In this document: positions 18,692 to 27,686 of the stretch, one piece after another | Position numbering within the stretch: position 1 is the stretch's first letter | Layout: each line of letters opens with the position of its first letter | NCBI GenBank assembly: GCA_903906365.1 | Contig: CAIVKC010000043.1 | Span: forward strand, 124,001-188,000 | Length of the DNA: 64,000 bases | Source of the DNA: an uncultured Bacteroidota bacterium | Lineage (GTDB): Bacteria > Bacteroidota > Bacteroidia > Chitinophagales > Chitinophagaceae | Direction of reading: 5' to 3' | Program-made: the position numbers and the translations under genes | The notes under the pieces: generated by a model | Seen by the model: only the letters and a program-made list of their open reading frames with translations | Told to the model about the DNA's origin: nothing | The model's database searches: none

Positions 18692-19159
18692 ATGACTGAC
18701 GAACAGAAAATTGCCTTTAAGGACAGTCTCAAAAAGACCTGTATTTCCCTGATTTCCGAGCGGATTGAAAAGGCAAAGGAACTCATGAAGGAGGTTCAAC
18801 AGGCTGCCAACGGGGAACAGAAAAGCTCGGCGGGAGACAAATATGAAACGTCCAGGGCTATGGCCCACCTGGAAAAAGACATGAATGCCAGGCAACTGGC
18901 TGAAAACCTAAAAGAACTGGCCCGTCTGCACAGTGTGGAAACAGGGACCCTGTACACCCGTTGCCAGCAAGGGTCTTATCTGGAGACTCCGTCCGCCTGT
19001 TTTTTTATTGGTTGCGGGCTTGGCCGGGTAAGGATCGGCGAAAAGATGGTTTTCATGCTTTCCCCCCAGGCCCCGCTGGCCAGGTCTTTGATGGAAAAGG
19101 AAAGCGGGCATCGCTTCGTTTTTCAGGCCATGGACCTGGTCATAACGGATATTTTTTAG
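18692..19159 (+). CDS. GreA/GreB-like C-terminal domain protein
   Basis: 155 residues from ATG 18692; a GTG at 18659 would add 11 residues. An N-terminal helical hairpin with the motif SSAGDKYETSRAM is followed by a GreA/GreB C-terminal FKBP-like fold (FFIGCGLGRVRIGEKMVFMLSPQAPLA). Relatives in Bacteroidetes are frequently named '3-oxoacyl-ACP synthase' in databases, which nothing in the sequence supports. A role in binding the RNA polymerase secondary channel is inferred from the fold only; the acidic tip residues of GreA are not clearly conserved. Confidence 0.7.
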   Translation: MTDEQKIAFKDSLKKTCISLISERIEKAKELMKEVQQAANGEQKSSAGDKYETSRAMAHLEKDMNARQLAENLKELARLHSVETGTLYTRCQQGSYLETPSACFFIGCGLGRVRIGEKMVFMLSPQAPLARSLMEKESGHRFVFQAMDLVITDIF

Positions 19160-19203
19160 TTTGACCGGCCGCCTTACCTGCACAAAGGGTACTATTTTCG
19201 GTT

Positions 19204-19842
19204 ATGAGCATTATTACATTCATCCTGGTTACGCTGAGTCTGGCCCTGTTGCTTATCCATGCACTGCGCAGGAAACTTTCAGGAGGGTCCTTGAGTACTT
19301 ACCGGGCAGGAGTCAGGCCCCCTTTGGATGCCTTCCCGGCAAAGACCAGGGAAAATGATAAAATGATCATCATCCGGGGCGTTTCCCGGTCGGAATTGCA
19401 CCAGGTAATCCAGGAGTTCTGCGATCTGTATAATAGGGATGAGTACCAGGTAATCACCCGGGTGACGCTGGTCTCAGAAAAGGATTACTGTCTGACCTTC
19501 CCTTATGACATGGCTTTTGAGCGGTTCTGCCTTTTGGTCAATTATCTGCAGTACCCCTTGGAAAGGCAATGGCCGGCCCAGGTCATAGGATGGTTATCCA
19601 TTCAGCCAGGGGCGCCCGGAATCGGTGGTGTATATGTGCCCAAAAAGCTGATGATTTTTATACCGCCCGATGACGGGGAGGGTGACCAGGTCTGCATAAG
19701 CTCCGAAGACCGGCTGGGATACAGCATGAAACTGTCCAGGCAGCCGGATATCCGGATGCTTCCAGGCCCCCGCAGGGACTTTGAACAGCCTCCCTTCCAG
19801 CCAGGAGCGCTTAGAGGAACCACCTTCAGGGAGTTCAGCTAA
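19204..19842 (+). CDS. Hypothetical membrane-anchored protein
   Basis: 212 residues. One N-terminal membrane helix (residues 2-20) is followed by a short basic stretch and an alpha/beta soluble domain (IIIRGVSRSELHQVIQEFC, TRVTLVSEKDYCLTFPYDM). No family recognised. It starts 44 bp after the GreA-like gene and may share its transcript. The tail is Pro/Gly/Arg-rich. Confidence 0.55.
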   Translation: MSIITFILVTLSLALLLIHALRRKLSGGSLSTYRAGVRPPLDAFPAKTRENDKMIIIRGVSRSELHQVIQEFCDLYNRDEYQVITRVTLVSEKDYCLTFPYDMAFERFCLLVNYLQYPLERQWPAQVIGWLSIQPGAPGIGGVYVPKKLMIFIPPDDGEGDQVCISSEDRLGYSMKLSRQPDIRMLPGPRRDFEQPPFQPGALRGTTFREFS

Positions 19843-19939
19843 AAGCCGCTGGTCAGTATTTCCTACCTGACCCACCCGCCTTGCATCATAAACAGCCAAG
19901 GTCACCGTTAAAAACGGGCAGAGGGAAGCATCGGGGTAA

Positions 19940-20167
19940 TCAGATGGTCTTTTTGGGAGGCAGGTCGAAGGCAACGGCTTCATGCTCAAAATGACCGTTG
20001 TGGGAACCATCACAGAAGGGTTTATTCTTGGATAACCCGCAGCGGCAAAAGGACACGATTTCCCTGCCCCCCAGGCCGTAGAGGTTTCCGCTGCGGTCTG
20101 ATACTTCAAAATCACCTTCAATCTTCAGGGAACCGTTGTTATTGACCGTAATTTTTGTTTTAGACAT
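19940..20167 (-). CDS. CDGSH iron-sulfur domain protein
   Basis: 75 residues from ATG 20167 (an upstream ATG at 20239 adds 24 unlikely residues). It contains one CDGSH motif with ligands C41, C43, C52 and H56 (FCRCGLSKNKPFCDGSH), which binds a redox-active 2Fe-2S cluster. Single-domain bacterial CDGSH proteins are small cytosolic electron or cluster carriers of unknown partner. It stands alone on the minus strand between two plus-strand genes. Confidence 0.9.
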   Translation of the reverse strand: MSKTKITVNNNGSLKIEGDFEVSDRSGNLYGLGGREIVSFCRCGLSKNKPFCDGSHNGHFEHEAVAFDLPPKKTI

Positions 20168-20329
20168 CTTTATCTTGGTTTTACAGCAAAAATAAGGAAA
20201 CCCCCTGAACGGGATTGGCAAACAATGAATTATATCCATCAGGGACAGCCAATCCGGATATTTTTAGAATATGCTTAACTTACTTGTCCGGGTTAGGGGC
20301 GCTCAATCGTCTATATTAAAATTCCGGCT

Positions 20330-20764
20330 ATGCCAAAAACGATTCTCCAGAAAGTGCTTTTCAAAAATACCCGGCCCATGGTCCTCTATGAACTGTACAT
20401 GGATTCCAGCATGCATGCGGCAGTTACCGGGGCCCCGGCCCTGATTTCGGGGAGGACCGGGGGAAATTATTCAGCCCATGGCGGATATATGAAAGGCAGG
20501 AATCTGCAGCTGATCAGGGGCCGGCTGATCGTTCAGAGCTGGCATGCCTCGGACTGGCCTGCGGATGCCGTGGATTCCACATTTATCCTGCTGCTGGAAC
20601 AAAAAGGACAAGACACCCTGCTGCATTTGTGCCATGCCCATGTTCCGGACGGGGAATATGAAGGGATCAAGGAAGGCTGGCATACCTATTACTGGAAGCC
20701 TTGGAAAAAGTACCTGTCGGCCGCCAAGGCTGCAAAGAAAAAAACGGGTAGCCCTGCCGGTTAG
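20330..20764 (+). CDS. SRPBCC (AHSA1-like) domain protein
   Basis: 144 residues, START/AHSA1 fold: an N-terminal strand with a helical PMVLYELYMD segment, GGYMKGRNLQL, and the final helix HTYYWKPWKKYL. Lysine-rich tail. Proteins of this kind often sit next to DGPF/YciI proteins and ECF42 sigma factors, as here (next genes at 20849 and 21187). Ligand unknown. Confidence 0.8.
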   Translation: MPKTILQKVLFKNTRPMVLYELYMDSSMHAAVTGAPALISGRTGGNYSAHGGYMKGRNLQLIRGRLIVQSWHASDWPADAVDSTFILLLEQKGQDTLLHLCHAHVPDGEYEGIKEGWHTYYWKPWKKYLSAAKAAKKKTGSPAG

Positions 20765-20848
20765 GAATGGAAGAACCCGACAGGGTGGCGGGGGCCTCCT
20801 TTCCTAGAGTCAACTTGCAATATTTCCATCATCATAAAACAATCCATC

Positions 20849-21187
20849 ATGAAAGAGTTTATGCTATTATTCAAGAGCCCCGTTGGGGGCAGCGGGCTGA
20901 GCCCCGAAGGGGCCCAGGCCCAGATGCAAAAATGGTTTGATTGGGTAAACCTGCTAAAAAAGGAAGAGATCTACGTGGAAGGACGGCCGCTGATTCCAAA
21001 GGGTAAACTGATTTCCGGGAAAAACCAGGTCGTTACCGACGGACCCTTTGCCGAAAGCAAGGAACTGGTGGCCGGGTATTTCATTGTCAAGGCTGCCGAT
21101 ATGGAAGGGGCCGTGAAGATATCCGGTGGTTTCCCCGATTATGAACTGGGGGGAAGTGTGGAAATCAGGGAAGTCCAATCAATGTAA
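20849..21187 (+). CDS. YciI/DGPF-domain protein
   Basis: 112 residues, YCII-related dimeric alpha/beta barrel fold with the diagnostic DGPF sequence in VTDGPFAESKELVAGYF. Its last base (TAA) overlaps the first base of the sigma factor ATG at 21187, so the two are coupled. ECF42 sigma factors are known for near-obligate linkage to DGPF proteins, thought to be their regulated targets or partners. Confidence 0.9.
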   Translation: MKEFMLLFKSPVGGSGLSPEGAQAQMQKWFDWVNLLKKEEIYVEGRPLIPKGKLISGKNQVVTDGPFAESKELVAGYFIVKAADMEGAVKISGGFPDYELGGSVEIREVQSM

Positions 21188-22458
21188 TGGCAGCCTCCAG
21201 ACCTGCAGGCCCCCATCCCCTGGTTGACCATCTTTTCCGGCACGAAGCGGGAAAGATGGTTGCTGTGCTTACCAGGATATTTGGGGTTCATAACCTGCAA
21301 ATGGCGGAAGATGTCGTGCAGGAAGCCTTCCTGAAAGCATCCCAGTCCTGGGGATATCATGCCATTCCGGAAAATCCATCGGCCTGGCTGATGCTGGTCG
21401 CAAAAAACAAAGCGCTCGATATCCTGCGGCGTAAGACGCATTATGACCGCTTATCTGCTACCCTCCAATCCCGGTTTCGCGACCAGCCCCTAACCACCCT
21501 GGAGCATTTTTTCCTGGACTCCGAAATTGCAGACAGCCAGCTGCGCATGATTTTTGCCTGCTGCCATCCTGCGCTAAAACAGGAAGACCAGGTTGCTCTG
21601 ACCCTCAAGACTGCATCGGGATTCGGCATTGCAGAAATCGCAAAAGCCCTCCTTACCAGTGAGGCCGTGATTGAAAAAAGACTATACCGGGCCAGGGAAT
21701 TCATCCGGTCCAACCAGATCAGTTTTACCATTCCTTCCGGTAACCAGTTAAGGCAGCGTCTGGAAACAGTCTATCGGGTCTTATACCTGATTTTCAATGA
21801 GGGATACAATTCACTCAAATCAGATGAACTGATACGTAAGGATGTTTGCGCGGAGGCCATGCGTCTCTGTATCCTGCTTTGCGAACACCAGGTGGTGGGT
21901 GAACCGGCGGGTTTTGCCCTGCTGTCCCTAATGTGCTTTCATGCCTCCCGGTTTGACAGCCGGATCGATGAAAACAAAGACATCGTCCTGCTGCAGCACC
22001 AGGACAGGAGTAAATGGGACCGTGCGCTCATGGAAAGGGGCTACTATTACATGAATCTTTCCTCCAAAGGGAAGTATCTGTCCGCCTATCACATCGAGGC
22101 GGCCATTGGGGCTGAATATTGCCTGGCCGCAGATTTTGAAAACACCAACTGGGAAAGGTTATCAGAACTCTATGATTTGCTTGCCCAAAAAAAGCCCTCT
22201 CCCGTGGTATGGCTCAACCGGGCAGTTATACGCGCTCAGAGGGGGCTTGTTTACCAGGCCATCGGGGAGATCCTGGCCATTGACCACATCGAAAAACTGC
22301 TTGCCACACAGTATATATACAATGCCGTACTGGGCGATTTGTATATGAAAGGGGAGGATCGCGAAAAAGCCCTTCATTACCTGGGGAAAGCCAGGGACCT
22401 TACCCCTTCACAGGCAGAAAAAAAGCTGATCGGTGATAAAATGAATTCCCTCCTGTGA
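21187..22458 (+). CDS. ECF42-type RNA polymerase sigma factor with TPR-like C-terminal extension
   Basis: 423 residues, twice the length of an ordinary ECF sigma. Region sigma-2 is at about 20-85 (MAEDVVQEAFLKA, NPSAWLMLVAKNKALDILRR) and sigma-4 at about 120-175 (LTLKTASGFGIAEIAKALL). The remaining ~250 residues are the DUF6596/TPR-like extension typical of ECF42. No anti-sigma gene is present, in keeping with that group, where the extension controls activity. Overlaps the DGPF gene by 1 nt. Confidence 0.92.
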   Translation: MAASRPAGPHPLVDHLFRHEAGKMVAVLTRIFGVHNLQMAEDVVQEAFLKASQSWGYHAIPENPSAWLMLVAKNKALDILRRKTHYDRLSATLQSRFRDQPLTTLEHFFLDSEIADSQLRMIFACCHPALKQEDQVALTLKTASGFGIAEIAKALLTSEAVIEKRLYRAREFIRSNQISFTIPSGNQLRQRLETVYRVLYLIFNEGYNSLKSDELIRKDVCAEAMRLCILLCEHQVVGEPAGFALLSLMCFHASRFDSRIDENKDIVLLQHQDRSKWDRALMERGYYYMNLSSKGKYLSAYHIEAAIGAEYCLAADFENTNWERLSELYDLLAQKKPSPVVWLNRAVIRAQRGLVYQAIGEILAIDHIEKLLATQYIYNAVLGDLYMKGEDREKALHYLGKARDLTPSQAEKKLIGDKMNSLL

Positions 22459-22558
22459 ACGGGTGGGGACCACCGGTTTAACATATTTTTCTGGAGCCTC
22501 CCTGTTCCTTTGTCCCGGAAAGGACGTCTTAGTTATGAGAGCCTAAATATCTCAGCAC

Positions 22559-22885
22559 ATGGAAGCCCATATCACCCAACAGGAGATTTTACTGATGACA
22601 GGAACCACCTTTTCCCGCCAGGAATGGTCAAAATCCCCTGATAACAGGGAAAGCAGACCCCTCACGGAAAAAGAGCTGCTGGAGGAAGCCTGCTGGAACG
22701 GGCTGTTCCGGGAATTGCTTCCCGAAATCTTTTATGGCAGCCAGGATGGAAAGCCTATTTACCTGTGGAATATCAGGGAAGGAAGGTCATTTATTGAATT
22801 GGAAATGGGGGACCGCCCGGTTAAAAAGGAAGATTACTATTCCATCGACCCCTATGCCTGCATGGTCACGGAAAATTTCAATTGA
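22559..22885 (+). CDS. Hypothetical cytosolic protein
   Basis: 108 residues, acidic and helical/beta mixed, with the segment TEKELLEEACWNGLFRELLPEI. No signal peptide, no membrane helix, no family recognised. Codon use resembles neighbouring genes, and it ends 25 bp from the convergent amidase gene. It starts 100 bp after the sigma factor gene. Confidence 0.5.
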   Translation: MEAHITQQEILLMTGTTFSRQEWSKSPDNRESRPLTEKELLEEACWNGLFRELLPEIFYGSQDGKPIYLWNIREGRSFIELEMGDRPVKKEDYYSIDPYACMVTENFN

Positions 22886-22910
22886 CCAGCCGGGGACCCA
22901 TCCCACCCTG

Positions 22911-24536
22911 CTAAGCGCCGAGACTCGGCCGGAAAGAAGGGGGCCTTCTGTTTTTACTCCGCTGTTCATAACTGTAAGCCATTTCAATCAGCTGGGGTTC
23001 AGTATAGGCTGTTCCCATAAAGGACAGCCCGATGGGAAGGTCATGGACAAATCCCATGGGAACTGTTATATGCGGGAATCCGGAGATGGCCGCGGGCGTT
23101 GAAAATGAAAATCCCGTATCATAATCCCCGTTCACCAGGTCTATACAACAGGCCAGCCCGTTGGTCACGCCGCAGATACAGTCCAGCCTGTTTTGAGCAA
23201 TCAGCTCTGCAATGAGTTTGCGGGAAGACAATGTTTTTGTGAGTGCATCTGTATATTCTTTTGTTTCGAGGTTACCTTTTTGCTGGCAGGTCAGAAGCGT
23301 TTCCTGTTTGAAATAAGGCATGGCAGCCTCTTCGTGCGCTTTGTTAAAGGCTATGACATCTTCGAGCGTTTTCATCCGGGTATTAGCTTCTGCCAGGTAG
23401 CGGTTGACGCCGTCTTTAAATTCATAGCATAGTACCTGGAATTCAGCATTTCCGATTTCTCCGATTGGCTTCATCAGGTCAATTTCCACCACTTCAGCCC
23501 CTGCATCCTTGAGGGCTGTTATGGCCTGTTGATATAAACCAACCACTCCTTCATGACCTTTGAGATGCGATTTCTCCAAACCGATCCTTTTGCCCTTTAA
23601 ACCGTCTTTTTTCAAAAAAGGGGTATAATCTGTCAATGACCGGCCCCGGCTCTCGGCGGTAACGGGATCTTTTGCATCCACGCCCGTCAGCGCGCCCAGC
23701 AGCAGGACGGCATCTGTGAGGGTCCTTGCCATCGGACCGGCTGTATCCTGGGTGGCCGATATGGGAATAATACCCGACCGGCTCCACAGTCCTACGGTTG
23801 GCTTAATGCCTACCAGGCCATTTACCGAAGAGGGGGAAACGATGGACCCATCTGTTTCGGTTCCAATGGAAACAGCACAGAGGTTGGCCGCCGTGGCAGA
23901 ACCCGAACCCGCACTGGAACCGGAGGGATTCCTGTCCAGGATATAGGGGCATTTGGTCTGGCCTCCGCGGCTGCTCCATCCGCTGGTGGATCTGGAGGAT
24001 CTGAAATTGGCCCATTCGCTGAGGTTGGTCTTGCCCAGCAGGACAGCCCCGGATTCCCTGAGCCGCTGGACAATAAAGGCGTCTTTGGCTGCTATATGGC
24101 CCTGGAGGGCCAAAACCCCTGCCGTTGTCATCATTTTATCGGCTGTATTGATATTGTCCTTGATGAGGACAGGAATACCATGCAAGGGCCCGCGCAGTTT
24201 GCCGGACTTTCTTTCAGTGTCCATGGCAGCTGCAATCTGAAGGGCATCCGGGTTCAGCTCAATCACCGCATTGAGGCGGGGTCCGTTTTTGTCGATGCTT
24301 TCAATGCGCTTAAGATAAAGCCGGGTGATGTCAACAGAACTCAATATCCCCTGCTTCATTTTTTGCTGTAAATCTTTTATGGTCAGTTCATCCAGGGCAA
24401 ATGCACCACCGGCCCATCCATTTCCGGAGGTGGCTGACTCGACTGAATCTGACTGACCGGATAAGGGCCGCAGGCTGGCAGCCGTTAGACCAAAACCCAT
24501 GAGAGAACCATTGCGTAGGAATTTCCTCCTGTCCAT
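22911..24536 (-). CDS. Amidase signature family enzyme with Tat-type signal
   Basis: 541 residues. N-terminus MDRRKFLRNGS carries a twin-arginine motif and a hydrophobic stretch, so export by Tat is likely. The Ser-cisSer-Lys triad is visible: K126 in PVLIKDN, the Ser pair 207-208 in NPSGSSAGS, and S231 in GTETDGSI. Extended-length relatives hydrolyse aliphatic or aryl amides in the periplasm; this is not the cytosolic GatA of tRNA amidation. Two short palindromes lie just upstream (24565-24592). Confidence 0.9.
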   Translation of the reverse strand: MDRRKFLRNGSLMGFGLTAASLRPLSGQSDSVESATSGNGWAGGAFALDELTIKDLQQKMKQGILSSVDITRLYLKRIESIDKNGPRLNAVIELNPDALQIAAAMDTERKSGKLRGPLHGIPVLIKDNINTADKMMTTAGVLALQGHIAAKDAFIVQRLRESGAVLLGKTNLSEWANFRSSRSTSGWSSRGGQTKCPYILDRNPSGSSAGSGSATAANLCAVSIGTETDGSIVSPSSVNGLVGIKPTVGLWSRSGIIPISATQDTAGPMARTLTDAVLLLGALTGVDAKDPVTAESRGRSLTDYTPFLKKDGLKGKRIGLEKSHLKGHEGVVGLYQQAITALKDAGAEVVEIDLMKPIGEIGNAEFQVLCYEFKDGVNRYLAEANTRMKTLEDVIAFNKAHEEAAMPYFKQETLLTCQQKGNLETKEYTDALTKTLSSRKLIAELIAQNRLDCICGVTNGLACCIDLVNGDYDTGFSFSTPAAISGFPHITVPMGFVHDLPIGLSFMGTAYTEPQLIEMAYSYEQRSKNRRPPSFRPSLGA

Positions 24537-24564
24537 ACAAAGTGCTTTTTTATAAAAATAAAGG

Positions 24565-24592
24565 TATTTGCAAATAGAAAAAACAATTGTTT
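24565..24592. repeat. Two adjacent 12-bp palindromes upstream of the amidase gene
   Basis: Perfect palindromes TATTTGCAAATA (24565-24576) and AAACAATTGTTT (24581-24592), 29 bp upstream of the amidase start. They could be protein-binding sites, but the AT-rich context makes chance occurrence possible. Confidence 0.3.
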
Positions 24593-24618
24593 AGCCCAAA
24601 ACTGCACCGGACAGGGGT

Positions 24619-24654
24619 AAAAAAATGCGCATGTCCTGTGTTGACATACGCATT
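24619..24654 (-). terminator. Rho-independent terminator on the minus strand
   Basis: A 12-bp stem with one mismatch (AATGCGCATGTC at 24624-24635 with GACATACGCATT at 24643-24654) and a 7-nt loop. Read on the minus strand it is followed by seven T (A-run 24619-24625). It should end a leftward transcript before the amidase promoter. Confidence 0.8.
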
Positions 24655-24763
24655 CAAAATAACAGATAGTATTGGGTTATAGGTTGTCCCTCCAGCAGGG
24701 TGCAACGGAAATCCTTAAGTAGTTGCCCTAACAGACAACAGCCAGATTAGCCAGTAAACGGAA

Positions 24764-25087
24764 ATGAGCAAAAGCAGGACAATTCTATATTTCCTGTTGG
24801 GTTTCATGTTCCTGGCCCTTTTTCTGGATAATTTCGGTATAGGCAAGCAGCATACCTATAAAGGAGGTACAGATAAGTATATGTTGTATCATGTTTACTT
24901 AAATTTAAGCGTTGACAAATCACTTCGGTTCAACTCGTATGAGAAGAATTGGGGGGCCTTATATCCAGTGGGGACCTGTTTTTCAATTTCCCTGTTCCTG
25001 GTTCTCCGCCTTTTCCATATCCCCGGTCCTGAGGGTATTGATGCAAAGCGAGATGCAAATGATACAGGTAGCCGTCAGCATGCCTGA
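24764..25087 (+). CDS. Hypothetical small membrane protein (doubtful)
   Basis: 107 residues with two hydrophobic stretches (about 7-24 and 68-83). ATG is preceded by GGAA. No family recognised. Its 3' third overlaps the opposite-strand gene 24983-25180, and a minus-strand terminator at 24619-24654 suggests leftward transcription through this region, so one of the two ORFs may not be real. Confidence 0.35.
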   Translation: MSKSRTILYFLLGFMFLALFLDNFGIGKQHTYKGGTDKYMLYHVYLNLSVDKSLRFNSYEKNWGALYPVGTCFSISLFLVLRLFHIPGPEGIDAKRDANDTGSRQHA

Positions 25088-25180
25088 AACCGTGTAATTG
25101 TCTTTTAGATAAAAAGAGAAGCTAAATGCACCGCTCAATACGATGAGGATTGCGGTAGCCAGGGTAATTACTGTTTTCAT
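24983..25180 (-). CDS. Small two-helix membrane protein
   Basis: 65 residues from ATG 25180 with the A-rich leader AAACACAAAA usual for this genome. Two predicted membrane helices (about 4-24 and 34-52) and a charged Glu-rich tail. No family recognised. The strong minus-strand terminator 330 bp downstream is consistent with its transcript having a long 3' UTR. Overlaps 24764-25087 in antisense. Confidence 0.5.
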   Translation of the reverse strand: MKTVITLATAILIVLSGAFSFSFYLKDNYTVSGMLTATCIICISLCINTLRTGDMEKAENQEQGN

Positions 25181-25723
25181 TTTTGTGTTTTTTTGATTGA
25201 AAAATAGAGGGCTATGATGAAAAAAATAAGCTATCTCAATGACCGGTGTATCCACTGCGGGCATGCGTGGTCATGGCCTCTCCATAGTAATTGGGCTATA
25301 CATACGGGTCCTTCAGGATATGTGGAAGTATCCTATCGTTGATGGGGCTGTAAATTTTTTCTTAGGTGTGGAAAGGAGGAATCTTGGAAATAAAGGTCAT
25401 TAGGGGAATTGGGGTAAGCGGCCGGATGGCTTGCTGTCATAAAGATTGGTATTTTATTTGAAAGATGCAAGTCCCCCCCAAAAAATTACCTGTACTTCCC
25501 TGCGTTTCATCACCAGATGATTGTATTTCTATTTCGGACTGTTCGCAAACCGGGCCGGTTTTATTCCGGATCCGGGATCCCCGATCAAGGTCCCGGCCGG
25601 CCCGATAAACTGCCGGCTGGAAAGGAATTTTTTTAGCCCTTTCCGGAGGACCGGGCGGCTGAATGCGATCCGGTCTGAATCGGTTTGGGTTTTCGGTAAA
25701 GGGTATTTGACTAAATTGCGGCA
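25181..25723. other. Intergenic region, no gene seen
   Basis: About 540 bp between the small minus-strand gene and the ABC transporter. Short frames on the minus strand run into the ABC gene and have no recognisable content. It probably holds both promoters. Confidence 0.5.
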
Positions 25724-27583
25724 ATGAATCTGCGGACCTTCTCCAGAAAAAAGAAAACGCCCCCTGCCAACGGCCAGCCGGCCGCCTCTTTCGGTGAGCG
25801 TATAGCGGCACTGGAGAATATCCCCCGATTTTTTCGCCTGGTTTGGAATACCAGCCCCGGCTTTACCCTGCTCAATGCCCTGCTGCGCCTGGGCAGGAGT
25901 GTGATCCCCCTGGCCGTGCTCTATACGGGCAAACTGATTATAGACCAGGTCGTGCTGCTGGGTAAGTCCCCCTCCAACCATTCCCACGCCTTTTTGTGGA
26001 AACTGGTGGCCCTTGAATTTGCGCTGGCCCTCCTGAACGATATGCTAAGCCGCGGGATCAGCCTGGTGGATAGTTTGCTGGGCGACCTGTTTTCCAACCA
26101 TACTTCGGTGCAGATTATGCAACACGCCGCCACCCTGGACCTGGACCAGTTTGAGGACTCGGTCTTCTACGATAAACTGGAACGGGCAAGGCAACAGACG
26201 ATGGGCAGGACTGTTTTATTGTCACAGGTGATGAGCCAGGTTCAAGACCTCATCACCATGGGTTTTCTGGCAGCCGGACTGATGGCTTTCAATCCCTGGC
26301 TCATTTTACTGCTGCTGGTGGCGGTGGTACCGGCTTTTTTGGGAGAGTCCTATTTCAATGACAGGGGATACGCCCTTACCCGTGGCCAGACTCCTGAACG
26401 GCGCGAGCTGGATTACATACGTTATATCGGCGCCAGTGATGAAACAGCCAAGGAAGTGAAGATATTTGACCTTTCCGGTTTTCTGATCGACCGTTTCCTC
26501 CAGCTCTCCGGACGATTCTACCGGGCCAACCGTCATCTGGCCACCCGGCGCGCAGCCTGGGGAACCTTTTTTGCCCTACTGGGGAGCGCAGGGTATTATG
26601 GCGCCTATGTATTCATTATCCTGAAAACAGTGAATGGGAACCTCTCCATTGGAAGCCTGACCTTCCTGGCGGGTTCTTTCCGGCAGCTAAGAAGCCTGCT
26701 GGAAGCAATACTCGGACGGTTTACCAGTGTCTCCCAGGGGGCCATTTACCTGCGGGATTTTTTTGAATTCTTTGAAATTAAACCAAGGATTGCGGTTCGC
26801 CCCCAGCCAAGGCCTTTTCCAAATCCGATCAGGGAGGGTTTTGTATTTGAGCAGGTTGGTTTCAGATATCTCCATTCCGATAAATGGGCCATCCGCGGCC
26901 TGCATTTTACCTTACAGGCAGGAGAAAAGCTGGCCCTGGTAGGGGAAAACGGAGCCGGAAAGACCACCCTGGTTAAATTGCTGGCAAGACTGTATGATCC
27001 GACCGAGGGCCGGATATTGCTGGATGGGTTTGACCTGCGCGAATATGATCTCAGGCAGCTCCGGCTGCAAACAGGGATCATATTTCAGGACTTCCTCCGT
27101 TACCAGATGAGTTTTGCCCAAAATATTGCAGTCGGCAATATCAGCCAAAAAGACAACAGGGATCTTATAGTGGCCTCCGCCAGACAAAGCCTGGCGGATG
27201 GACTGGCCGAAAAACTGCCCAATAAATACGATCAGGCCCTTGGCCGCCGTTTCAACGAAGGCATAGATCTGTCCGGCGGGGAATGGCAAAAAATTGCCCT
27301 TGCCAGGGCCTATATGAAAGACGCCCAGTTACTCATTCTGGATGAACCCACAGCAGCCCTGGACGCCAGGGCTGAATATGAAGTGTTTCAGCGCTTCGCT
27401 GAATTGACCCTGGGTAAGTCGGCCGTCCTGATTTCCCACCGTTTTTCTACCGTCCGCATGGCTGACCGTATCCTGGTTTTGGAAAATGGGCAACAGATTG
27501 AATTGGGAAGTCATGCCGAATTGCTGGAACAAAAAGGCCGCTATGCAGAATTGTTTCAATTGCAGGCAAAGGGATACCGCTGA
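25724..27583 (+). CDS. ABC exporter half-transporter (permease-ATPase fusion)
   Basis: 619 residues. N-terminal ~350 residues form an exporter membrane domain of about six helices; the C-terminal domain is the ATPase. Walker A GENGAGKTTLVK, signature LSGGEWQKIALARAY, Walker B LLILDEPTAALD and H-loop ISHRFST are intact. It should work as a homodimer, since no partner gene is adjacent. Substrate unknown; similar proteins export lipids, peptides or drugs. It ends 104 bp before the TetR gene, separated by that gene's operator. Confidence 0.9.
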   Translation: MNLRTFSRKKKTPPANGQPAASFGERIAALENIPRFFRLVWNTSPGFTLLNALLRLGRSVIPLAVLYTGKLIIDQVVLLGKSPSNHSHAFLWKLVALEFALALLNDMLSRGISLVDSLLGDLFSNHTSVQIMQHAATLDLDQFEDSVFYDKLERARQQTMGRTVLLSQVMSQVQDLITMGFLAAGLMAFNPWLILLLLVAVVPAFLGESYFNDRGYALTRGQTPERRELDYIRYIGASDETAKEVKIFDLSGFLIDRFLQLSGRFYRANRHLATRRAAWGTFFALLGSAGYYGAYVFIILKTVNGNLSIGSLTFLAGSFRQLRSLLEAILGRFTSVSQGAIYLRDFFEFFEIKPRIAVRPQPRPFPNPIREGFVFEQVGFRYLHSDKWAIRGLHFTLQAGEKLALVGENGAGKTTLVKLLARLYDPTEGRILLDGFDLREYDLRQLRLQTGIIFQDFLRYQMSFAQNIAVGNISQKDNRDLIVASARQSLADGLAEKLPNKYDQALGRRFNEGIDLSGGEWQKIALARAYMKDAQLLILDEPTAALDARAEYEVFQRFAELTLGKSAVLISHRFSTVRMADRILVLENGQQIELGSHAELLEQKGRYAELFQLQAKGYR

Positions 27584-27654
27584 TTGACATATATCTTATC
27601 TATTATTATTTTAAAAATACGATAGGCTGCAGGCCGTAAGTGATAAATTTTCGA

Positions 27655-27682
27655 TAAATGAACAAAAGTTCATTTAGTTTTG
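27655..27682 (+). promoter_or_regulatory. TetR operator overlapping a TAnnTTTG -7 box
   Basis: A perfect inverted repeat with 9-bp arms, TAAATGAAC (27655-27663), AAAA spacer, GTTCATTTA (27668-27676), lies just upstream of the TetR-family start at 27687. TAGTTTTG at 27675-27682 matches the Bacteroidetes -7 consensus TAnnTTTG and overlaps the right arm, so repressor binding would block the promoter. Confidence 0.8.
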
Positions 27683-27686
27683 CGGG

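Noticed and set aside
22462-22474. Hairpin GGTGG-GGA-CCACC after the sigma factor
   Set aside because: Stem short and no immediate T-run; not called a terminator.
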